From the NCBI GenBank assembly GCA_035529155.1, contig DATKXF010000103.1:1-6329 (forward strand): DNA of 6,329 nucleotides, given 5' to 3'. This document shows, piece after piece, positions 1 through 5,645 of this stretch (positions within the stretch are counted from its first letter, which is position 1; each line of letters starts with the position of its first letter). The DNA comes from JAAEEP01 sp035529155 (GTDB taxonomy: Archaea > Thermoplasmatota > Thermoplasmata > Methanomassiliicoccales > JAAEEP01). A model generated the notes under the pieces. The model searched no databases and was not told where the DNA came from. It saw only the letters and a list, made by a program, of their open reading frames with translations. Position numbers and translations under genes: made by a program.

Positions 1-1
1 G

Positions 2-97
2 GAGATCATCGATTGCATACGGTCGATGATGAAGCTTGAGGAGGATCCGATCAAGTCCATCAGGAAGACTGACCGCAGCCTAGGGATCGAGAAGTGA
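2..97 (+). CDS. C-terminal end of an unidentified upstream gene (5' truncated)
   Basis: An open frame runs in from the left edge and stops at TGA 95-97, giving 31 visible residues. They are highly charged: a short helix-like start containing CIRSMMKLEEDP, then a basic tail ending in SLGIEK. I do not recognise the family and assign no function. It is on the same strand as gap, 48 bases upstream. That gap holds a T-run and a TATA-like box, so this gene is probably a separate transcription unit that ends before gap. The frame is open for its whole visible length and the stop is followed at once by non-coding sequence, which supports it being real, but 31 codons is thin evidence. Too little is visible to judge length or domains. 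Confidence 0.45.
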   Translation, partial: EIIDCIRSMMKLEEDPIKSIRKTDRSLGIEK

Positions 98-108
98 AGC
101 ACAGAAGG

Positions 109-117
109 ATTTTTTAG
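109..117 (+). promoter_or_regulatory. Candidate TATA box for gap-pgk
   Basis: ATTTTTTAG lies in the only non-coding gap, with purine-rich AGAAGG just upstream where a BRE would sit. Its centre is about 33 bases before the gap ATG. With the usual archaeal TATA-to-start distance of about 25 bases, transcription would begin near 138-141, giving a leader of only a few bases. That fits the missing Shine-Dalgarno in front of gap. The six T's at 110-115 could instead, or also, be an oligo-T terminator for the upstream gene. It is a weak match to the TATA consensus. Confidence 0.35.
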
Positions 118-145
118 CTCCCGAGAACGTTCAATATCAGATAGC

Positions 146-1153
146 ATGCTGAAGGTCGCCATCAATGGATTCGGTAGAATCGGCAGGTCTTTCCTGAGGG
201 CGGCGATGTTCCGTCCTGATTGCGGTTCCAGGTTCGAAGTGGTTGCGGTGAACGATCTGGCCGCGGCCACAACACTAGCCTATCTCTTGAAACACGATTC
301 GGTCCATGGGAATCTGAGCAATGATATCAAGGCCACCGATGGAGGGGTCTCCATCGACGGGAAATTGATATCGTTCATGAGCGAGAAGGATCCCTCCAGG
401 CTCCCCTGGAAACAGCTTGGGGTGGACGTGGTGATCGAATCCACAGGTTTCTTCACAGACAGGAAGAGCTGCAAGATGCACCTGGATGCAGGTGCGGACA
501 AGGTCGTGATCTCAGCCCCAGCCAAGAATCCCGATGTCATTGTAGTGCTGGGCGCGAATCTGGAAGCGTACCATCAGGATGAGCACCATATCATATCCAT
601 GGCGTCCTGCACTACCAACAGCGTGGCGCTTCCTGCAAAGGTACTCAACGACCAGTTTCACATAGTGTCCGGGCTGATGACCACTGTGCACGCCTACACC
701 GGGGATCAGAGGCTTCTGGACTTCCCTCATACTGATCTTCGGAGGTCCAGAGCCGCCCCTCTATCAATCGTGCCGACGACGACCGGAGCGGCGAAGGCGG
801 TGTCCCAGGTGCTTCCGGAACTGGAGGGCAAGCTGAACGGACTGGCATTGAGAGTTCCCGTACCAGATGGTTCGATCACTGACCTCACGGTTTGGGTTGC
901 AGAGGAGGCGAGTCGAGACAAGGTCAACTCCGCCCTTAAAGAGGCGTCAGAGGGTGACATGAAGGGGTACTTGGGCTACTCGGAAGAACCCTTGGTTTCC
1001 GTAGACATTATTGGTGACCCAAGGTCGTCGATCGTGGATGCACCCAGCACCCTGGTCTCAAAGGAAAAGGGTAATCTAGTGAAAGTCTTATGCTGGTACG
1101 ACAACGAGTGGGGATACGCCAACCGGCTTGTTGACTTTCTATCCTATATCTGA
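146..1153 (+). CDS. gap: Glyceraldehyde-3-phosphate dehydrogenase, class I (bacterial type)
   Basis: This cytosolic enzyme oxidises glyceraldehyde-3-phosphate with NAD(P)+ and phosphate to 1,3-bisphosphoglycerate, reversibly, and works as a tetramer in glycolysis or gluconeogenesis. The 335 residues match the normal class I length. The Rossmann motif INGFGRIGR is at 6-14, and the catalytic cysteine is C155 in SCTTNS with its partner H182 in TTVHAYT. The phosphate- and substrate-binding region includes DLRRSRAA (197-204), TTTGAAKAV and R236. The C-terminal signature WYDNEWGY is at 317-324. D37 (the Asp32 equivalent) and P194 (the Pro188 equivalent) are the residues linked to NAD+ preference, so NAD+ use is inferred. 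The ATG at 146 puts the Rossmann motif right at the N-terminus, as in the family; no Shine-Dalgarno precedes it, so a leaderless or near-leaderless mRNA is likely. pgk follows after ten bases. Most archaea carry the unrelated class II enzyme, so gene transfer from bacteria is plausible. Erythrose-4-phosphate dehydrogenase is a relative, but the pgk neighbour argues for GAPDH. Confidence 0.96.
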   Translation: MLKVAINGFGRIGRSFLRAAMFRPDCGSRFEVVAVNDLAAATTLAYLLKHDSVHGNLSNDIKATDGGVSIDGKLISFMSEKDPSRLPWKQLGVDVVIESTGFFTDRKSCKMHLDAGADKVVISAPAKNPDVIVVLGANLEAYHQDEHHIISMASCTTNSVALPAKVLNDQFHIVSGLMTTVHAYTGDQRLLDFPHTDLRRSRAAPLSIVPTTTGAAKAVSQVLPELEGKLNGLALRVPVPDGSITDLTVWVAEEASRDKVNSALKEASEGDMKGYLGYSEEPLVSVDIIGDPRSSIVDAPSTLVSKEKGNLVKVLCWYDNEWGYANRLVDFLSYI

Positions 1154-1157
1154 GGTG
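1152..1157 (+). promoter_or_regulatory. Ribosome binding site of pgk
   Basis: GAGGTG matches the middle of the archaeal Shine-Dalgarno consensus AGGAGGTGATC and sits six bases before the pgk ATG at 1164. It begins inside the gap stop codon (TGA 1151-1153), so ribosomes ending gap finish on the site that starts pgk. This fixes the pgk start and suggests coupled translation. Confidence 0.7.
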
Positions 1158-1163
1158 TGAGGG

Positions 1164-2381
1164 ATGAAGGATTTCAACACTCTTGATGACTTCGATGTTA
1201 GCGGTAAAACTGTCCTTCTCAGGGTAGATATCAACCTTCCCCTGAACAAGGACAGCCTTGAGATAGTTGATGACAACAGGGTCAGGATGATCATACCAAC
1301 CCTGCGGGAGCTTCTCGACAGAGGGGCAAAGGTGGTCATATTGGCCCACCAGGGACGCCCAGGCAGCTGGGATTTCACATCCCTGGAAAGACATTCTAAA
1401 TTGCTCTCCTCTAGCCTTGGAAGCGAAGTCAGGTACGTGGATGATGTTATTGGTGAAGAGGCGGAGAAGGCCATCAAGGGCCTTCGCAAGGGGGAGGCGA
1501 TCCTGCTCGGCAACGTCAGGGCATTGGAATGCGAGATGGAGAAGGCGAGCATGGAGGTGCACGGGGAATCGGAGCTCGTAAAGAAGTTGGCTCCCATGGC
1601 CAAGCTCTATGTGAATGATGCTTTCGCTGCCTCTCACAGACCCCAGTGCTCGCTGGTGGGGTTCCAGGCAAAGCTGCCCTCAGCAGCGGGAAGGCTGTTG
1701 GAGCGGGAGCTGGATGCCCTTTCGAGCGTCTTCGACCAGCCGAGGAAGCCATCTGTGTTCGTGCTTGGGGGTGCCAAGTACTCCGATGCCATCCAGGTCA
1801 TCGATCGTCTCATCGGAAGTGAGAAGGCGAGCTGGGTCATCGTAACCGGGGCATGCGCCAACTTCTTCCTCAAGGCATGGGGAATGAACCTTGGTCCCAA
1901 GACAGAGGAATTCCTCTCGGAGGAGATGACACCTGAGCTGCTGGAAGAGGCAAAAACCTTGCTAAGGAATAGGGGAAACAGAATGATACTCCCCTTCGAC
2001 GTTGCAGTGGACGAGGACGGAACGCGCGTCAACGTCATGGTAGGAGATCTTCCATCGGACTACCCTATCCTGGACATAGGGGAAAGGTCGATAATCAAGT
2101 TCTGCAAGGTGCTGAGGGCCGCAAAGACGATCTTCATCTCGGGCCCAGCGGGCATGATCGAACGTGAGAAATTCGCTCACGGAACGGAGGAGCTCATGAG
2201 AGCCGCCGTCGCATCGGACGCCTTCTCCATGGTGGGTGGAGGACATACGGTAGGCATGGTGAACAGGTTGGGCCTGGCCGATGAATTCTCTTATGTCAGC
2301 ACCGGAGGTGGAGCGCTGGAGACCTACCTGAGGGGAAAACCGCTGCCTGTTGTAGAGGCCCTCAAGGCTGCCAAGCGCTGA
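1164..2381 (+). CDS. pgk: Phosphoglycerate kinase, archaeal type
   Basis: This cytosolic enzyme transfers phosphate between 1,3-bisphosphoglycerate and ADP to give 3-phosphoglycerate and ATP, reversibly, as the partner step to the GAPDH encoded just upstream. The 405 residues fit the archaeal family. The N-terminal substrate domain has LLRVDINLPL (18-27), AHQGRPG (61-67) followed by DFTSLERH, NVR (117-119) and NDAFAASHR (151-159). The C-terminal nucleotide domain has GGAKYSDAI (202-210), GPAG (327-330), GGGHT (358-362) and STGGGALE (379-386). The AHQGRPG...DFTSLE block and GPAG resemble archaeal PGKs, where bacterial ones usually have SHxGRP and GPMG. The segment read as LLGNVRA differs from the common LLENVRF, a mild oddity. 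The ATG at 1164 is supported by GAGGTG six bases upstream. The gene probably forms an operon with gap. Its stop TGA (2379-2381) touches the stop of the convergent dapL. Confidence 0.97.
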   Translation: MKDFNTLDDFDVSGKTVLLRVDINLPLNKDSLEIVDDNRVRMIIPTLRELLDRGAKVVILAHQGRPGSWDFTSLERHSKLLSSSLGSEVRYVDDVIGEEAEKAIKGLRKGEAILLGNVRALECEMEKASMEVHGESELVKKLAPMAKLYVNDAFAASHRPQCSLVGFQAKLPSAAGRLLERELDALSSVFDQPRKPSVFVLGGAKYSDAIQVIDRLIGSEKASWVIVTGACANFFLKAWGMNLGPKTEEFLSEEMTPELLEEAKTLLRNRGNRMILPFDVAVDEDGTRVNVMVGDLPSDYPILDIGERSIIKFCKVLRAAKTIFISGPAGMIEREKFAHGTEELMRAAVASDAFSMVGGGHTVGMVNRLGLADEFSYVSTGGGALETYLRGKPLPVVEALKAAKR

Positions 2382-3533
2382 TCAAAGAACCTTTTCCATC
2401 CTTTCCAATGCTTCCTTCACCCTCTCGACCGATCGGGTAAGGGCCAGCCTGACGAATCCCTCTCCGTGTGCTCCGAAACCTATACCGGGAGTCACGATCA
2501 CGCCCACGTCCAGCATCTTCTTGGTGAACTCCATGGAGCTGCCTCCTACGTTCAACCAGAGGTAGAAGGTGGCCTTTGGATCCGGGGTCTCAAAGCCCAA
2601 TTCTCTGAGCCCTTTCACCATCACGTCCCTCCTCTCCATGTAGATGTCGCAGTTCCTCTGCACCATGGGGGGGACCTCCCTGCCTTGATATTCCGCTAGG
2701 GCTTTTACAGCAGCCTTCTGTATGAACTTGGGAGCTCCGGAGTCTATCTGAGACTTGACTTTCTTCAGGCCGGCTACTAGGTCAGGGGATCCGACCGCAT
2801 AGCCCAGGCGATATCCTGTCATGTTGAATGTCTTGCTCACAGAGCCGAACTCGATGGCGTTGTCCCCGAACTCCAGTATGCTCGGGGCTGTGTAACCGTC
2901 AAAGGTTATCTCGGAGTAGGCGTTGTCATAGCACATGATGGTCTGGGTCTCATCACACCATTCCAGGGCCTCTCTGAGGAGTGAATCGGTAGCAATTGCT
3001 CCCGTTGGATTATTAGGATAGTTCATGTAAAGCATCTTGGCGTTCCGGGGGAGCTCGGAAAGATTCATCAAGAAATCGTTCTCTTGTCTCAACGGTGTCT
3101 TTATCGGCAACGCATCGGTAAGAAGGGCGCCCCCCTGTGTGTATACCGGGTACGCTGGATCGGGCACGATCACCTTCTCCCCCGCGTTCACGAAGGCGCG
3201 ACAGATGTTGGCCAGACCTTCCTTGCTGCCAAGAAGCACGCATACTTGGGTATCAGGGTTCACATCGACACCGAATCTCTTGGAGTACCACTCGGCGATC
3301 GCCACCCGAGTGTACCTCTCCCCCTGGCTTGAGGGGTAGGTGTGGTTCTCTGGCTTCGCCACCTCTTCCTTGACTATGTCAACGATCTTCTTGGGGGTAG
3401 GGATATCAGGATCGCCGATCCCGAAATCTATGAGGTCGACTCCTTGAGCCCTTTTCTTGGCCGCCTGCTCCTCCATCTCTGCGAAGAGGTATGGAGGGAG
3501 TGCTCTCAATCTCGATGCGAATTCGAAGCTCAT
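2382..3533 (-). CDS. dapL: LL-diaminopimelate aminotransferase
   Basis: This PLP enzyme converts tetrahydrodipicolinate plus glutamate directly to LL-2,6-diaminopimelate, bypassing the acylated intermediates of the DapD/DapC/DapE route. From the ATG at 3533 it has 383 residues, normal for the family. It is a fold-type I aminotransferase. The N-terminal RLRALPPYLF precedes GIGDPDIPTP (38-47), followed by LGSKEG, NYPNNPTG (171-178), D203 and Y206 in YDNAYSE, the Schiff-base lysine K234 in SVSKTFNMTGYRLG, and the carboxylate-binding R362. The SKTFNMTG-RLG block and the PSSQGE region are DapL-like. In-frame TTG (3540-3542) and GTG (3537-3539) give up to three more residues, but ATG with GGTGA two bases upstream is preferred. 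It starts two bases after the dapF stop, in a lysine operon, which argues against a general aspartate or alanine aminotransferase. Its stop abuts that of pgk. Confidence 0.9.
   Translation of the reverse strand: MSFEFASRLRALPPYLFAEMEEQAAKKRAQGVDLIDFGIGDPDIPTPKKIVDIVKEEVAKPENHTYPSSQGERYTRVAIAEWYSKRFGVDVNPDTQVCVLLGSKEGLANICRAFVNAGEKVIVPDPAYPVYTQGGALLTDALPIKTPLRQENDFLMNLSELPRNAKMLYMNYPNNPTGAIATDSLLREALEWCDETQTIMCYDNAYSEITFDGYTAPSILEFGDNAIEFGSVSKTFNMTGYRLGYAVGSPDLVAGLKKVKSQIDSGAPKFIQKAAVKALAEYQGREVPPMVQRNCDIYMERRDVMVKGLRELGFETPDPKATFYLWLNVGGSSMEFTKKMLDVGVIVTPGIGFGAHGEGFVRLALTRSVERVKEALERMEKVL
2390..2420 (+). terminator. Possible pyrimidine-rich termination tract for pgk, inside dapL
   Basis: Just past the pgk stop, the plus strand is a run of C and T with TTTT at 2392-2395 and further TTT and TTCC groups to about 2418. 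Archaeal RNA polymerase can terminate on short U-rich tracts, and there is no non-coding space here, so gap-pgk transcription probably ends within this stretch. The composition also follows simply from the Glu/Lys-rich C-terminus of dapL on the other strand, and I see no hairpin. The call is weak. Confidence 0.2.
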
Positions 3534-3535
3534 TC

Positions 3536-3540
3536 TCACC
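3536..3540 (-). promoter_or_regulatory. Ribosome binding site of dapL, overlapping the dapF stop
   Basis: On the minus strand GGTGA lies two bases before the ATG at 3533. It matches the 3' part of AGGAGGTGATC, so the short gap is normal for this alignment. The dapF stop TGA (3536-3538) is part of the site, and a second element, GAGG, lies at 3544-3547. This favours ATG over the upstream TTG and GTG as the dapL start. Confidence 0.55.
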
Positions 3541-4387
3541 AATCCTCGATCTCTCCTTTGAAGACCCTATATGAGGGCCCTCTCATGTAAGCCGCTGAGA
3601 GGTCTTTTGGAAGGCGGACCCATAGTTCTCCTCCAGTGAGTCTGATCCGGTTCTCCACGTCGTAGGGCAGCCTGCCAGTCAATACTGCCGCAACAACCGT
3701 GGCACAAGCCCCGGTCCCGCAGGCGAGTGTCCAACCTACTCCCCGCTCGAATACCCTAGCTTTCAAGCCCTCCTCGTCGAAGGACGCGAACTCCACATTG
3801 GTTCTCTTGGGAAATAGTCCGTGCCTCTCCATTCGCGGTCCCAGTTTGTCTATGTCTTCGTCCTTGAAAGGGTCAAATGTGATGAAGTGTGGATTGCCCA
3901 TGGACACCGCGGTCCCTTTGATGGCCCTCCCGTCAACAAGAATGTTTGACTCGATGAACCATCCTTTCTCGTCGGTAGGGAGATCCCTGCAGTCCATGGG
4001 TATCTCCTTGCATTTCAGTCTGGGTGGTCCCATGTTGACGGTGACTTCAGTCGCCTCCCCGCTCTCGATCTTGAGGTCAAGGATCATGATCCCTGCCAGG
4101 GTTTCCACCGTGATCCTTTCCTTCTTCTCATTGTAATCGTAGTAATGCTTGGCAAGACATCGGATCCCGTTGCCGCACATCTCGGCCTCGCTGCCATCAG
4201 AGTTCATGATCTGCATGCGGCAGTCGGCCTTGTCACTCTGTTGGAGATAGAGGATACCATCCGCCCCTATCCCGAAATGGCGGTTGCACAACTTAGTAAC
4301 GAATTTCTCGTCCTTTGGAGCACTGCCATCCCAGTCCTCCAGTAGAATGAAATCGTTGCCCAAACCTTGATACTTCCAAAACTTCAC
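3536..4387 (-). CDS. dapF: Diaminopimelate epimerase
   Basis: This cytosolic, cofactor-independent racemase converts LL-diaminopimelate to meso-diaminopimelate with two cysteines acting as acid and base. The 283 residues are typical. The N-terminal half has YQGLGNDF (6-13), CNRHFGIGADG (34-44) and MNSDGSEAEMCGNGIRC (61-77) with catalytic C71. The C-terminal half has GNPHF with H167, ERGVG (214-218) with E214 and R215, and ACGTGACAT with catalytic C223. It ends with the family's MRGPSYRVFKGE strand (268-279). W219 sits where most family members have glutamate (GET before the second cysteine), an unusual but non-catalytic position. The start is GTG at 4385-4387, overlapping the lysA stop as GTGA, with GAGG eight bases upstream. 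The product feeds LysA. In an archaeon without peptidoglycan its likely sole role is lysine synthesis (inference). Confidence 0.96.
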   Translation of the reverse strand: MKFWKYQGLGNDFILLEDWDGSAPKDEKFVTKLCNRHFGIGADGILYLQQSDKADCRMQIMNSDGSEAEMCGNGIRCLAKHYYDYNEKKERITVETLAGIMILDLKIESGEATEVTVNMGPPRLKCKEIPMDCRDLPTDEKGWFIESNILVDGRAIKGTAVSMGNPHFITFDPFKDEDIDKLGPRMERHGLFPKRTNVEFASFDEEGLKARVFERGVGWTLACGTGACATVVAAVLTGRLPYDVENRIRLTGGELWVRLPKDLSAAYMRGPSYRVFKGEIEDW

Positions 4388-5643
4388 AGCATCAGCCTCG
4401 AAGGAATTCTTTGATGTTTTAAAATGTCGTCTAGACTCTCAGCCTCCCTGATGAGGCTGGCATGCTCCCCATCGACTAGGACCTCCCTGCATCTGGGCCG
4501 GGAGTTGTACTGGGAACTCATCACGAAGCCGTATGCCCCAGCATCGTAGATTGCGACCAGGTCACCTTCCTCCGCCTTTGGAAGAAGACGATCCTTAGCT
4601 AGGTAATCACCGGTCTCGCAGATCGGGCCGACAATATCGTAGTTGACCTCCCCAGGAAGTGAGAATCTGTTCGCGATAGCAGCGTGATGATATGAACCGT
4701 AAAATGCTGGTCTGATGAGTGTGTTGAATCCAGCATCCACTCCTAGGAAGTTCTTCTCCCCGGCTTCCTTGATGTCGTTCACTCTCGTGAGGAGTACGGT
4801 GGAATCGGCCACGATGAACCTTCCTGGCTCCAGGGCGAATGTGGGAATGGAAGTGTTCTCCTTCACTATGTAAGTAATCTCCTCCGCGAGTGAATCGAGG
4901 TCCAACCCTTTTTCCTCTGGACGGTATGGTATGCCTATCCCCCCACCGATATCCAGGAATTCAAGCGATATGCCCAGCTCCTCCTCGATCTCGTTTGCGA
5001 ACGCCACCAGCACCTGGGTGACATCTATGAACGGCTGGGTGTTGAGGCCACCTGAGCCGGTATGGGCGTGAATCCCCACGGGTCTCAAACCCAGCTCCTT
5101 TGCTTCCCTGAATGCCGCAATGACCTGATCTTTGGGTATCCCGAATTTCGTTCCCTTGGCCCCGGTGACCACTTTCTCATGGTGACCGGAACCCACTGCC
5201 GGGTTGATCCTTATGGATACCGGGATATCGGTAACGAGTTTTGTTAGCCTCCTCATCTCCGAGATCGAGTCGATGTTGATTAGCACCTCTCTGGCTACCA
5301 GGGCTTTCAAGTCCTTGTTGGGCACCGACACTCCTGAATAAAGGATGCGGTTGGGGGCGAATCCCGCCCGGATACTTATATCGACCTCTCCCACCGACAC
5401 GGCGTCGATGAAGCTTCCTTCCTGCTCGAGCACACGGAGAATCGCCAGATTGGTGTTGGCCTTGCAGGCATAGTGGATGCGGGTCGGCATGTGCCTGTTG
5501 AAAGCCTCATTGATCTTCCTGAAGTTATCCCTCAAGGCATTCTCATCTGTAACATACAGGGGGGTACCAAATCGATCCGCGATCTCCACCGCGGATAACT
5601 TCCCTATCATCATATTATTGTCCACACTCTCGAAATCACGCAT
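4384..5643 (-). CDS. lysA: Diaminopimelate decarboxylase
   Basis: This PLP enzyme of the alanine racemase-like (fold type III) group decarboxylates meso-diaminopimelate to L-lysine, the last pathway step. It has 419 residues from the ATG at 5641-5643, the usual size. The N-terminal barrel carries the PLP lysine K61 in YACKAN, H194 in HAHTGSG, and the phosphate-binding glycine loop DIGGGIG (231-237). EPGR (272-275) follows. The C-terminal beta domain has PICETGD with C342, contributed across the dimer interface, and DAGAYGF (367-373). These C-E-x-G-D and DAGAYG motifs fit decarboxylases of diaminopimelate rather than ornithine or arginine. A TTG at 5647-5649 would add two residues but overlaps the preceding stop; ATG is preferred because GGTGAT lies five bases upstream. 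It follows the aspartate kinase stop by two bases, and its own stop overlaps the dapF GTG. Confidence 0.96.
   Translation of the reverse strand: MRDFESVDNNMMIGKLSAVEIADRFGTPLYVTDENALRDNFRKINEAFNRHMPTRIHYACKANTNLAILRVLEQEGSFIDAVSVGEVDISIRAGFAPNRILYSGVSVPNKDLKALVAREVLINIDSISEMRRLTKLVTDIPVSIRINPAVGSGHHEKVVTGAKGTKFGIPKDQVIAAFREAKELGLRPVGIHAHTGSGGLNTQPFIDVTQVLVAFANEIEEELGISLEFLDIGGGIGIPYRPEEKGLDLDSLAEEITYIVKENTSIPTFALEPGRFIVADSTVLLTRVNDIKEAGEKNFLGVDAGFNTLIRPAFYGSYHHAAIANRFSLPGEVNYDIVGPICETGDYLAKDRLLPKAEEGDLVAIYDAGAYGFVMSSQYNSRPRCREVLVDGEHASLIREAESLDDILKHQRIPSRLML
4396..4399 (-). promoter_or_regulatory. Ribosome binding site of dapF
   Basis: GAGG on the minus strand lies eight bases before the GTG start of dapF, inside the last codons of lysA. 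Together with the GTGA overlap it supports the GTG start and re-initiation or coupled translation from lysA. Confidence 0.5.
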
Positions 5644-5645
5644 AG

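Noticed and set aside
110..115. T6 run as a confirmed terminator of the upstream gene
   Set aside because: It coincides with the best TATA-like box for gap and has no hairpin. One short T-run cannot separate the two roles, so it is listed only as a promoter candidate with that caveat.
1139..1603. Minus-strand open frame of about 154 codons opposite the start of pgk
   Set aside because: It overlaps another antisense frame and the conserved pgk N-terminal domain, with no promoter or ribosome site of its own.
1008..1637. Long minus-strand open frame (about 209 codons) across the gap/pgk boundary
   Set aside because: It lies antisense to two well-supported genes, spans their junction, and its translation shows no recognisable motif. 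It is a by-product of the coding pattern on the plus strand.
3534..3542. Upstream TTG and GTG as dapL starts
   Set aside because: They would overlap the dapF stop and leave poor spacing to a ribosome site. The ATG at 3531-3533 has GGTGA at a workable distance.
3699..4136. Plus-strand open frame of about 145 codons opposite dapF
   Set aside because: It is fully antisense to dapF, which carries all its family motifs. The frame's translation is low-complexity Ser/Pro/Leu-rich, typical of a mirrored reading frame.
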